From assembly GCA_002238725.1 (NCBI GenBank), contig MPMX01000003.1, positions 62,001 to 126,000 of the forward strand: a stretch of 64,000 bases of DNA, read 5' to 3'. Position numbers and translations under genes: made by a program. The notes under the pieces were generated by a model. It had not been told where the DNA came from, did not search any database, and saw only the letters and a program-made list of their open reading frames with translations. The first letter of the stretch is position 1. Every line of letters begins with the position of its first letter. The DNA comes from Rhodospirillaceae bacterium bin65. Lineage in GTDB: Bacteria > Pseudomonadota > Alphaproteobacteria > Bin65. This document shows positions 1 to 7,769 of this stretch, piece by piece.

Positions 1-104
1 TGCTGTGGGCAGCCTGCGGCGTGAACCCGGAGCAGGTGTGGCGCGAGCTGGAACGGCGCGAAGGCACTTCGGGCCTTGCCGAGAAAGCCGCCCGGGCCCC
101 ATAA
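1..104 (+). CDS. hisE: Phosphoribosyl-ATP pyrophosphatase, C-terminal end (partial)
   Basis: Only the last 33 codons are inside the window (frame starting at base 3, TAA at 102-104). The peptide ends in [15 protein letters not shown], the usual tail of HisE, the enzyme that hydrolyses phosphoribosyl-ATP to phosphoribosyl-AMP in histidine synthesis. The next gene is a 122-residue HIT protein; a HIT gene of the same length follows hisE in the Azospirillum his operon, which supports the call. The 5' part lies outside the window, so domain completeness cannot be judged. Confidence 0.75.
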   Translation, partial: LWAACGVNPEQVWRELERREGTSGLAEKAARAP

Positions 105-139
105 CGGAAAGACCGCAAAACCGGGAGACCGGCCGGCCG

Positions 140-508
140 ATGAGCTACGATCCAAACAACATCTTCGCGAAGATCCTGCGCGGCGAGATTCCCTGCGACA
201 GGGTCCACGAGAACGACCATGCACTGGCCTTCCGGGACATCAACCCGCAGACGCCGGTCCATGTCCTGGTCATTCCGAAAGGCGCCTATGCCGACCTCAC
301 CGACTTCGCGGCCAACGCCCCGGCCGACGAGATCGAGGGCTTCGTCCGCGCTCTAGGCGAGACGGCGCAGATGCTCGGGATTACGGACGGCGGCTACCGG
401 GCGCTGACCAACATCGGCGAGCACGGCCTGCAGGAAGTGCCGCACTTCCATGTCCACCTGTTCGGGGGCCAGCCCCTCGGCCGCATGATCAAGCCGCCGG
501 GGAAGTAG
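140..508 (+). CDS. hinT: HIT family nucleotide hydrolase (HinT-like)
   Basis: A 122-residue single-domain protein. The histidine triad HFHVH lies at residues 102-106, followed by LFGG and PLG as in HinT proteins, and the N-terminus NNIFAKILRGEIPCD is typical of the family. Known members hydrolyse purine nucleoside phosphoramidates and AMP-lysine type adducts. I chose the ATG at 140, which sits 35 bases after the hisE stop and gives the family's usual length; the frame is open further upstream but that extension overlaps hisE and has no family resemblance. Probably co-transcribed with hisE. Confidence 0.9.
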   Translation: MSYDPNNIFAKILRGEIPCDRVHENDHALAFRDINPQTPVHVLVIPKGAYADLTDFAANAPADEIEGFVRALGETAQMLGITDGGYRALTNIGEHGLQEVPHFHVHLFGGQPLGRMIKPPGK

Positions 509-522
509 GTGGGGGGCCGGCC

Positions 523-1083
523 TCAGTTATTCGGCGTTTCGCGCGGGGCGTATTTGTTGAGGATGCGCTGCAGCGTCCGCCGGTGCATGTTCAGCCGGCG
601 TGCGGTTTCCGACACGTTGCGGTCGCACTGCTCGTAGACGCGCTGGATATGCTCCCAGCGCACCCGGTCGGCCGACATCGGATTTTCCGGCGGTCCGGGC
701 AATGGCCGGTCGGTGTTGAGGAGCGCCGCCTCGATCTGGTCGGCATCGGCCGGCTTGGGCAGATAGTCCACGGCGCCGGCCTTCACGGCGGCAACGGCGG
801 TCGCGATGTTGCCGTAGCCGGTCAGCATGATGACGCGGCAGTCCGGTTTCACCTCGTGCAAGGCGGCCACGACATCGAGGCCGCTGCCGTCGCCCAAGCG
901 CAGATCGATCACCGCATAATCCGGCATTTCCGATTTTGCGCAGGCCACGCCCTGGGCGGCGCTCTCCGCCGCCACGACGCTGAAGCCGCGGCGCTCCATC
1001 GCCAGGATCAGGCGCTGCCGCAAGGGGCGGTCGTCGTCGACGACCAGAAGTTTTCCTTTACTGTCCTGCGTGTTCTCAGACAC
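523..1083 (-). CDS. regA: RegA/ActR/PrrA redox response regulator
   Basis: A 186-residue two-domain regulator. The receiver domain covers residues 10-125, with acidic pocket VVDDD, phosphoacceptor Asp60 in VIDLRLGDGSGLD, and Lys110. A Fis-type helix-turn-helix follows at about 157-176 (ETARRLNMHRRTLQRIL), almost identical to that of RegA/ActR. The family globally controls respiration, carbon fixation, nitrogen fixation or photosynthesis in response to the redox state of the quinone pool. The start overlaps the end of the regB gene by 8 bases, so the pair is translationally coupled, in the order kinase then regulator on the minus strand. Confidence 0.92.
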   Translation of the reverse strand: MSENTQDSKGKLLVVDDDRPLRQRLILAMERRGFSVVAAESAAQGVACAKSEMPDYAVIDLRLGDGSGLDVVAALHEVKPDCRVIMLTGYGNIATAVAAVKAGAVDYLPKPADADQIEAALLNTDRPLPGPPENPMSADRVRWEHIQRVYEQCDRNVSETARRLNMHRRTLQRILNKYAPRETPNN

Positions 1084-2452
1084 GTCCGGTCTCCGAAGTT
1101 GCGTGTTCGAGATCCCGGCGCGGCCAGGTTATTCGAACGATGGCGCCGGCTCCCCACCAATCCCACCAATCCTGATTGGCAAACCGCAGTGTGGCACCCG
1201 TACGATTGAGCAGGTTCTGGGCGATGAACACCCCCAGCCCCATATGCTCGCCTTCGCCGTCCGCACCGGCACGAGTCGAAACATAAGGCTCGCCCAGGCG
1301 GTCTAGCAAGTGCGCAGAAAAACCTGGACCGTCGTCGATGATCTCCACGGTCACCGTCTCGGCATCCCAGCGCCCCCGCAGGATGACTTCCGCCTCGGCG
1401 AACTGGATGGCATTCTGGATCAGGGTGCCGACGGCGCGGAGAAACTCCGGGCTTCGGGTCAGCACCGGCTCGCGGCTGCCCGGGGCCTCGCCGACCGGGC
1501 GGAAGTCGCGCGTGAGATTGACGGATTCGGTCAGGTACGGCCGGGCGGCCTCATCCAGCATGGTGCTGAGGGGAAGCCGGCTGTAGGGCTCGCCGCCCTC
1601 GGTTTCGGGCTTGCGGCTCAGTTCCATCAGGATCTCGCGGCACCGGGCCGTCTGTTCCAGGATCAGCTCGACATCGTCGGTCATCGGGCTGCCGGGCTTC
1701 AGGTCGTGGCTCAGCTCCTTTGCAGTGACAGCGATGGTGGCCAGCGGCGTTCCGAGCTCGTGGGCTGCCGCCGCCGCCAGCCCGCCGAGCGACGACAGGC
1801 GTTGCTCGTGTTCGAGCGCCACCTGCGCCGCGTTCAGCGCATCCTGCATCCGCCGGCCCTCCTCGGCGACGCTGCCGACGAAGGCGGCGATGAACAGCCC
1901 GCCGATCACCAGGGCCTGCCACACGCCGAGCACGTAGAAAACCGGCAACTCAAGAAGCGGCTCCGGCCCGGGCAGCGGTTCATACCGGAAGGCAAGCACG
2001 CTGATGCAGACGGCGACGAGCAGGCCAAGGCTGAGCGTGCTGACACGTGACAGGACCGACGCCGAAACCACCGCCGAGGCGAGGAGCATCACGGCGAACG
2101 GATTCTGCAGGCCGCCGGTGAGATAGAGCAGCGTCGACAGTTGCAGGATATCGTAGGCCAGCCAGAGCGCCGCCGACCGGTCCGACAGGGTTCCGCTCAT
2201 CGGCCGGGTCAGCGTGATGCCGATATTGACCGCCGCCGACACGGCCACCGTCGCCAGGCAGGCAAGCAACGGTAACGAATAGTTCAGGCCGAAATTGACG
2301 ATGACCAGCGCCGCCAACTGTCCCCCGACGGCGACCCACCTTATGTACACAAGCGTCCGCAGGCGGACCCGCCCCGGTCTTGGAGCGGCAAAACGGCGTA
2401 TCGCGGCGAATTTGGCTCTCATGGTCCGGTTGTCTTGGTCCCGGCGGCTCAT
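1076..2452 (-). CDS. regB: RegB/ActS/PrrB redox sensor histidine kinase
   Basis: A 458-residue membrane kinase. About six hydrophobic segments occupy residues 35-195, and the ubiquinone-binding heptapeptide GGLQNPF is at 113-119, matching the family motif GGxxNPF. The phosphoacceptor His231 lies in the H-box (HELGTPLAT). Cys271, in CREIL, sits where the redox-active cysteine of RegB is found. An ATP-binding domain with DDGPGF and GLGVF boxes ends the protein. Both known redox-sensing elements are therefore visible. The gene overlaps regA by 8 bases. An alternative start is the in-frame Met11 (MRAKFA). It is divergent from the ABC exporter genes. Confidence 0.92.
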   Translation of the reverse strand: MSRRDQDNRTMRAKFAAIRRFAAPRPGRVRLRTLVYIRWVAVGGQLAALVIVNFGLNYSLPLLACLATVAVSAAVNIGITLTRPMSGTLSDRSAALWLAYDILQLSTLLYLTGGLQNPFAVMLLASAVVSASVLSRVSTLSLGLLVAVCISVLAFRYEPLPGPEPLLELPVFYVLGVWQALVIGGLFIAAFVGSVAEEGRRMQDALNAAQVALEHEQRLSSLGGLAAAAAHELGTPLATIAVTAKELSHDLKPGSPMTDDVELILEQTARCREILMELSRKPETEGGEPYSRLPLSTMLDEAARPYLTESVNLTRDFRPVGEAPGSREPVLTRSPEFLRAVGTLIQNAIQFAEAEVILRGRWDAETVTVEIIDDGPGFSAHLLDRLGEPYVSTRAGADGEGEHMGLGVFIAQNLLNRTGATLRFANQDWWDWWGAGAIVRITWPRRDLEHATSETGRV

Positions 2453-2565
2453 AGTGGTCTTGCAGGCCGGCCCGATCGGACGGAACGGGTTCAGTACTGA
2501 CGAAGGCGGGCGATGTTCGCAAGGCGAATGATGACCTTTCCGATTGCAAGCCCGGATGCAGGGCG

Positions 2566-3345
2566 GTGAGCGCGGTCGAGGCCGAAGCTCCGCCCGCGGC
2601 CATCCGGGTTTCCAAGCTGACCAAATCCTACGGCGACGTCCTGGCCGTTAACCGCCTTTCTTTCAGCGTGCCGGAAGGAACGACGGCGGCGCTCCTCGGC
2701 GGCAACGGCGCGGGCAAGACCACAACGATCTCGATGCTGCTGGGGCTGCTCCTGCCGACCGCGGGAAGGGTTTCGATACTCGGCGTCGACATGCTGAAGC
2801 GCCGGTACGATGCCCTGCCGCGCATGAACTTCTCCTCGCCCTATGTCGATCTGCCGAAGCGGCTCAGCGCGCGGGAGAATCTGATGGTCTACGCCCGACT
2901 CTACGGCCTGCGTCGGCCGGGGCGGCGGATCGGGCAACTGGCGGATGAACTGGACCTGACCGCCTTCATGGACCGGCCGAGCGGCACGCTTTCCGCCGGG
3001 CAGCGGACCCGGCTGGCGCTGGCCAAGGCACTGCTCAACGAGCCGGACGTCCTGCTGCTCGACGAACCGACCGCCTCGCTGGACCCGGACACCGGCGACC
3101 GGATCCGGAGCTACCTGGAGGCCTACCGGGACACGCGCCGCGCCACAATCCTGCTGGCGTCGCACAACATGGCGGAGGTGGAGCGCCTGTGCAGCCGGGT
3201 GATGATGATGCGCGCCGGGCGAATCGTCGACCAGGGCAGCCCCGCCGAGCTGATCCGCCGGTACGGCCGCGCCAATCTGGAGGATGTCTTCCTCGATATC
3301 GCCCGCCGGCGGCGCACGGGCGACACCCGCGAGGCGGCGGCGTGA
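2566..3345 (+). CDS. ABC-2 type exporter, ATP-binding subunit
   Basis: A 259-residue nucleotide-binding subunit. Walker A GGNGAGKTT is at about residues 45-53, the signature is LSAGQ (a variant of LSGGQ), and Walker B is LLLDEPTASLDP. The substrate is unknown; related CcmA/NodI-type subunits drive export of polysaccharides or drugs. The start is a GTG at 2566, the first plausible start after the divergent promoter region shared with regB. Its TGA overlaps the GTG of the permease gene, so the two products are made together. Confidence 0.85.
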   Translation: MSAVEAEAPPAAIRVSKLTKSYGDVLAVNRLSFSVPEGTTAALLGGNGAGKTTTISMLLGLLLPTAGRVSILGVDMLKRRYDALPRMNFSSPYVDLPKRLSARENLMVYARLYGLRRPGRRIGQLADELDLTAFMDRPSGTLSAGQRTRLALAKALLNEPDVLLLDEPTASLDPDTGDRIRSYLEAYRDTRRATILLASHNMAEVERLCSRVMMMRAGRIVDQGSPAELIRRYGRANLEDVFLDIARRRRTGDTREAAA

Positions 3346-4178
3346 GCGCGGCCGACGCCAGAGTCGCCGGCACAAGAGGCCCGATCGCCTCATGGCGGCG
3401 CCTGCAGGCGATGGTCCTGCGCTATGTTTATCTCTACCGCGGATCCTGGCCGCGCCTGCTGGAACTGACTTACTGGCCGACCCTGCAAATGGTCATGTGG
3501 GGTTTCCTCACCATTTTCCTGGCGAGCAAGTCCGGATTCTTCGTGCAGGCGGGCGGCGTGTTGATCGCCGCCGTGCTGCTGTGGGACGTGCTGTTCCGAT
3601 CTTCTCTCGGAGTCAGCCTCTCCTTCCTCGAGGAGATGTGGTCGCGCAATCTCGGCCATATCTTCGTCAGCCCCTTGCGGCCCGGCGAGTTCATCGCCGC
3701 CCTGACGCTGATGTCGCTCCTCCGCGTACTGATCGGCATTATCCCGGCCGCGCTGCTCGCAATCTGGCTCTACGAATATTCGATTTTCGATATGGGGCTG
3801 CCGCTGATCGCCTTCTTCACCAACCTCCAGGTCATGGGCTGGTCGTTCGGGCTGATCGTGTGCGGCCTGCTGATGCGCTACGGCCTGGGCGCCGAGAGCA
3901 TCGCCTGGTTCGCGATCTTCGCCATCGCCCCGTTCAGCGCAATCTATTATCCGCTGACCGTCATGCCGGACTGGCTGCAATGGATCGCGGGCATCCTGCC
4001 GTCGACCCACGTCTTCGAAGGGATGCGCGCCGTCCTGGTCGAAAAGACATTCCGGACGGATCTGCTGTTCAACGCCGTAGCCCTGAACGCCGCTTATCTG
4101 ACCGTCTCCGTTGCGGTCTTCCTGCGCTTCTTCCGCTCGGCGCGGGAGCGTGGCCTGATCCTCCAGATCGGCGAATAG
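3342..4178 (+). CDS. ABC-2 type exporter, membrane permease
   Basis: A 278-residue membrane protein of the ABC-2 permease type. The cytoplasmic N-terminus (residues 1-45) is followed by about six membrane segments, with the conserved region reading LELTYWPTLQMVMWGF early and FSAIYYPLTVMPDWLQWIA late, typical of NodJ/YhhJ-like permeases. I placed the start at GTG 3342, overlapping the ATPase stop by four bases (GTGA); the frame is open for 51 codons upstream but that stretch overlaps the ATPase gene and is low-complexity. It forms an exporter with the preceding ATPase; cargo cannot be told from sequence. Confidence 0.85.
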   Translation: MSAADARVAGTRGPIASWRRLQAMVLRYVYLYRGSWPRLLELTYWPTLQMVMWGFLTIFLASKSGFFVQAGGVLIAAVLLWDVLFRSSLGVSLSFLEEMWSRNLGHIFVSPLRPGEFIAALTLMSLLRVLIGIIPAALLAIWLYEYSIFDMGLPLIAFFTNLQVMGWSFGLIVCGLLMRYGLGAESIAWFAIFAIAPFSAIYYPLTVMPDWLQWIAGILPSTHVFEGMRAVLVEKTFRTDLLFNAVALNAAYLTVSVAVFLRFFRSARERGLILQIGE

Positions 4179-4314
4179 CCGGTCCAGCCGCCGTGCGATG
4201 CCCGTTGACGGTCTGGTCCTGTCAGGACCGGGTGCGATACTCTATATGTTGGCCGGAAGAACAGGGTGCCCGCGGCAGGCTTCTGCAGTCTGGGCGCACA
4301 AGAGGAAGCGGACG

Positions 4315-5169
4315 ATGACAACCGACGATCGGGGCGGCGATCGGGGCAGCGATCGGGTCGGCGGACCGGATGCCTGGTTAGGTCTGTCGGGACAGAATCG
4401 CGGCGACGGCGCATCCGATGGGGCCGGCTGGTATCGCGATCTGCGCAACGCAGCCATCATCCTGACCGGCTGGCCGCTCGGCCGGCGCGGCGAGATCGGC
4501 CCGGCCGCCGAGGCGAAGAGCCGCCGCGCCTTCGTTCTGGTCGGTCTGGCGCTCGGCCTGGCGGCAGCCCTGTTCGGCTGGATCGCCGACGGCCTCGGCC
4601 TGCAACTCTTCGGCGCGGCCGTCTTCGCTACGGTCGCGGTCGTCATCCTGACCAACGCACGGGCCGAATGCGGCGCCGCCGCAACGGCCGCCGAACTCGC
4701 CGAGACGGAACCGGGCTCAGACCGGCGTTTCGCGCTGATCGCCGGTTGCGTCGGCGCCATCCTGCTCGCCCGCATCGCCGGGCTGAGCGCCATTGCGAGC
4801 CTCGCCGACATGCTGGGCGCGCTGATCGCTGCGCAGGTCCTGTCGGCCGCGATCATGGCGCTGGCGACCCTGTCCGAGACTGCGGGAAACGGCAAAGCCG
4901 ACGATAGCAACCCGCCGTTCGACCCCCAACGCGACAAGGGCGACAGCACGGCGCTGTCGATCGTTACCAACGCCGTGGCTTTGCTGCTCGCCATCCTGTT
5001 CGTCGGCTTCTTGAACGGCCTGCTGGCCTATGCGGCGGCCATGCTGGTTGGCGCGCTGGTCTGGTTTTCGGCGGAAATTTGCGGGATGCCGCGGGACCGG
5101 AATTTCCTGTACACGATCCGCATCAAGACGGAACTGGCGGTCATCGTCACGGTCGCCGCTATTCTATAA
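4315..5169 (+). CDS. Divergent CobS-like membrane protein, catalytic motif degenerate
   Basis: A 284-residue protein with a hydrophilic, Asp/Gly-rich N-terminus (1-40) and about six membrane segments. From residue 44 (RDLRNAAIILTGWPL) the layout follows CobS, adenosylcobinamide-GDP ribazoletransferase: RAFVLVG after a linker, and a late TELAVIVTVAAIL like the family's AEIAVLL ending. Where CobS has the acidic metal-binding motif HEDGLADTADG, this protein reads RAECGAAATAAEL, losing the key aspartates. The following gene is a CobC-like phosphatase, the usual partner of cobS. The start at ATG 4315 is preceded by AGAGGAAG. It may be a non-catalytic paralogue or an unrelated membrane protein; homology is inferred by eye. 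Confidence 0.5.
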   Translation: MTTDDRGGDRGSDRVGGPDAWLGLSGQNRGDGASDGAGWYRDLRNAAIILTGWPLGRRGEIGPAAEAKSRRAFVLVGLALGLAAALFGWIADGLGLQLFGAAVFATVAVVILTNARAECGAAATAAELAETEPGSDRRFALIAGCVGAILLARIAGLSAIASLADMLGALIAAQVLSAAIMALATLSETAGNGKADDSNPPFDPQRDKGDSTALSIVTNAVALLLAILFVGFLNGLLAYAAAMLVGALVWFSAEICGMPRDRNFLYTIRIKTELAVIVTVAAIL

Positions 5170-5189
5170 CTGCATTCAAGGCATCGCGC

Positions 5190-5822
5190 ATGAGCGTGAC
5201 CGTAACCCGGTGGTGGTGGATCCGCCACGCGCCGGTCGTCGACGATGGCGGCTGCTTCTATGGCCAGATGGACATGGAAGCCTATACCGGAGACACGGCG
5301 GTCTACCGGTCTCTGGCCGAGTCGCTGCCGCAGGAGGCCGTGTGGTTTTGCTCCCATCTCCGGCGCACCCACCAGACGGTAGCGGCGATCGGCGAGGCCG
5401 GCTATCCGCTGCCCGATGTCGAGCATCGCCGGGATCTGGCCGAACAGCATTTCGGCGATTGGCAGGGCACGCCCCGCGCACCGGCCTACGAGAAATACGG
5501 CGGATTTTATGGTTTTTGGTTGTCCGTTCTCGACACGGCGCCGCCGAACGGCGAGAGCTTTCGCGACCTGCGCAACCGGATCGGCGGCGCGGTCGAGCGG
5601 TTGTCGGCCGAGCATCGTGGCCGGGACATCGTCGTCGTGGCCCACGGCGGGACGATCCGGGCCGCCCTGGTCAGCGCCCTCGATCTGCCGTCGTCCCGCG
5701 CGCTCAGCTTCACGATCGCCAACAGTTCGCTGACGCAGCTCGACCGGGTCGAGGTGCCGGGCGAGGATACGCGTTGGTCGGTCAATCTGCTCAACGGTTT
5801 CGGCGTGACCGGATTGCGCTGA
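5190..5822 (+). CDS. Histidine phosphatase, alpha-ribazole phosphatase (CobC)-like
   Basis: A 210-residue phosphoglycerate-mutase-fold phosphatase. The phospho-accepting motif is IRHAP at residues 11-15 with GQMD shortly after, and the second catalytic histidine is in VVAHGGTIRAAL. The RHAP rather than RHGE version with the WWW prefix is common in alphaproteobacterial CobC proteins, which remove phosphate from alpha-ribazole-5'-phosphate late in cobalamin synthesis. It lies 20 bases after the CobS-like gene, supporting a cobalamin role, although the CobS neighbour appears degenerate. Broader phosphatase activity cannot be excluded. Confidence 0.75.
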   Translation: MSVTVTRWWWIRHAPVVDDGGCFYGQMDMEAYTGDTAVYRSLAESLPQEAVWFCSHLRRTHQTVAAIGEAGYPLPDVEHRRDLAEQHFGDWQGTPRAPAYEKYGGFYGFWLSVLDTAPPNGESFRDLRNRIGGAVERLSAEHRGRDIVVVAHGGTIRAALVSALDLPSSRALSFTIANSSLTQLDRVEVPGEDTRWSVNLLNGFGVTGLR

Positions 5823-5935
5823 AGGCGGGCCCTATGCCGGACCGGGTCCAGGGGAGGATCTCTGCAACGGGTACGACAGGTGGGGCTATGGACCGGTTAC
5901 ATCGGTGACAGCGCCTGCGATTCGTTTCGTTTCCC

Positions 5936-6955
5936 CTAGCCCGCCTGCACTTTCGCCGGGCTGAAACGGTCGGCGTGAATGTCGTCGGGTTCGAGGCCGA
6001 TGTCCTCCAGCACCGGCATGGCGGCGTCGATCATCGCCGGCGGGCCGCACAGGAAGGCCTCGGCGCCGAAGCCATCGTAGACCGTCTCCGCCAGCAACCC
6101 GGTCACTGCGCCGCGCGGGCCGGCCCAATCACTGCCTTCCGGCTCCGCCGACAGGGCGATCGCATAGCTGAAATCGCCCGGCCGGGCGGCCCAGGCGTCC
6201 AGCAGACCGATATCGTAAAGATCTTTCCGGCGGCGCGCGCCGTAGAGCAGCCGGATGCGCCGGCCGGACTTCTTCTGCAGTTCGTCTTCGATCATCGCCT
6301 TGACCGGCGCGAGGCCGGTGCCGCCGGCGACGCAAATTGCCGGCCGGTGATCGTTGGCCGTGAAGCCGAAATGACCGTAGGGCCCCGCGATCTCCAGGGA
6401 TTGGCCGGCACGCAGCGTGGACTGGACATAGCCGCCGATAGCGCCGCCCGGATAGAGCCGGACATCGAAGACCAGTTCCCTGCTGCCCGGCGCCGTCGCG
6501 GCCGAGAAATACCGGTTCGGCGCAATGCCGGGAACGATCCATTCGAAATACTGGCCGGCCCGGTAGGCAATTTCCCGCCGGCAGTCGAGCGCGATTTGGA
6601 CGACGCTGGCCGAGACCTGTTCGACGAGGTTGACAGTGGCGGTCACATGCTCGATCCGCGGCGCGCTCGTGCCGTCGCGCAGCACGATTTCGAGGCTGAG
6701 GTCGGAGGTCGGCCCGCACAGGCAGGTCAGAATCCGGCCCTTGCGGCGGTCGGCCTCAGTGAAGACCGCGGGATCGGCGCCGGGGCTTTCCTCGACGCTG
6801 CCGCTCAGCAGCACCGCCCGGCATTCCGCGCATTCGCCCGACCGGCAATTGTACGGCATCGGCAGGCCCGCCGCGAGGCAGGCCTCGAGCACACTCTGAC
6901 CGGCTGCGCAGGCAACGGCCGTGCCATCCTGCAACGCGACGGTGAAAGGCGCCAA
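5936..6955 (-). CDS. 2Fe-2S/FAD/NAD(P)H oxygenase reductase component
   Basis: A 339-residue electron-transfer protein. The N-terminal plant-type ferredoxin domain has Cys37, Cys42 and Cys45 (CRSGECAEC) and a fourth cysteine at 78 (LTCLC). It is followed by an FAD-binding barrel (NRYFSAATAP near residue 148) and a nucleotide-binding domain (VAGGTGLAPVKAM). This order, ferredoxin first, is that of phenol, methane and toluene monooxygenase reductases and differs from PaaE, where the ferredoxin is last. It sits 6 bases after the di-iron oxygenase gene, so it is presumably its reductase. Confidence 0.88.
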   Translation of the reverse strand: MAPFTVALQDGTAVACAAGQSVLEACLAAGLPMPYNCRSGECAECRAVLLSGSVEESPGADPAVFTEADRRKGRILTCLCGPTSDLSLEIVLRDGTSAPRIEHVTATVNLVEQVSASVVQIALDCRREIAYRAGQYFEWIVPGIAPNRYFSAATAPGSRELVFDVRLYPGGAIGGYVQSTLRAGQSLEIAGPYGHFGFTANDHRPAICVAGGTGLAPVKAMIEDELQKKSGRRIRLLYGARRRKDLYDIGLLDAWAARPGDFSYAIALSAEPEGSDWAGPRGAVTGLLAETVYDGFGAEAFLCGPPAMIDAAMPVLEDIGLEPDDIHADRFSPAKVQAG

Positions 6956-6961
6956 GGCTTC

Positions 6962-7750
6962 TCAACCCGCGGCGGCAGACACGGTCTGGCCCGATTCCGG
7001 AGCGGCGTCCATGTAGACCGCCGGATCTTCCGCCAGATCGATGCCCCAGTCGCGCGACACGAAGGCCCTTATCTGTTTGTAGTAGGCGGCCCGCATCGCC
7101 GCGTTGGTTTCGGTCTTGAAGCCCCAGTAGCGGTAGCGGTCGTTGGTCCGCGACCGGTCCGACCCGAAAGAGGCCAGGCCGACCCTGAGCCATTTCGGCA
7201 CCGTGGCCTCGACGGCGGCGCGCCCTTCCGGCGTCTCCAGCATGTCCTTCACGCCGTCCATGCCGAAGCCGACATGGCCGTATTCCTCGTTCAGCGTGTC
7301 CTGGCAGGCCTTGCGGAACGGCGCGTAGGGCGATCGCACGAACTGGCGGAACTGGTGGGCGGCCGCCCGGTCGACAAGCGCCAGGAAGACGACCTGGTCG
7401 GCCCAGTTGTCGATCGGCGTGTCGAAGGTGGTCAGATGGTCCTTGTCCGCGCTGAATTCGCGCCAGTCGAGGCCGAGTTCGCCCAACAGGTCCCGGAACC
7501 GCAGATGGTGGCCGTATTCCTCCATCACCGTTTTCGCCATGCGCATCTTCGCTTCCGGTGTCGGCGCGCGCAGGATCGAGGGCTCGAAACAGTCGGCGCC
7601 GTAATCCTCGCTGACCACATGGATCTTGATCAGGTTGAGCAGCAGATCGCGGAATTCCTCGTCCTGGTCCCAGAAGGTTTCCGGCGTGACATTCGGGATT
7701 CCGGCCTCTCCGTAGGTGACGGACTGGCTTGCTGGCTGGGTTGCGGACAT
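6962..7750 (-). CDS. PaaA-like di-iron oxygenase subunit
   Basis: A 262-residue ferritin-like protein resembling PaaA of the phenylacetyl-CoA epoxidase. Likely di-iron ligands are Glu48 (SEDYGAD), Glu77/78 with His81 (MEEYGHHLRFRDL), Asp127 and Glu155/156 with His159 (NEEYGHVGFGM). Known PaaA epoxidises an aromatic CoA thioester and needs PaaC, PaaB and PaaE. None of PaaB, PaaC or PaaD is present here; only a reductase follows. The start is the ATG at 7750, 19 bases after the aldehyde dehydrogenase stop; a longer open frame upstream overlaps that gene. Substrate unknown, probably a CoA ester given the neighbours. Confidence 0.75.
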   Translation of the reverse strand: MSATQPASQSVTYGEAGIPNVTPETFWDQDEEFRDLLLNLIKIHVVSEDYGADCFEPSILRAPTPEAKMRMAKTVMEEYGHHLRFRDLLGELGLDWREFSADKDHLTTFDTPIDNWADQVVFLALVDRAAAHQFRQFVRSPYAPFRKACQDTLNEEYGHVGFGMDGVKDMLETPEGRAAVEATVPKWLRVGLASFGSDRSRTNDRYRYWGFKTETNAAMRAAYYKQIRAFVSRDWGIDLAEDPAVYMDAAPESGQTVSAAAG

Positions 7751-7769
7751 TGCGCGCCCTCCGGTTCCG

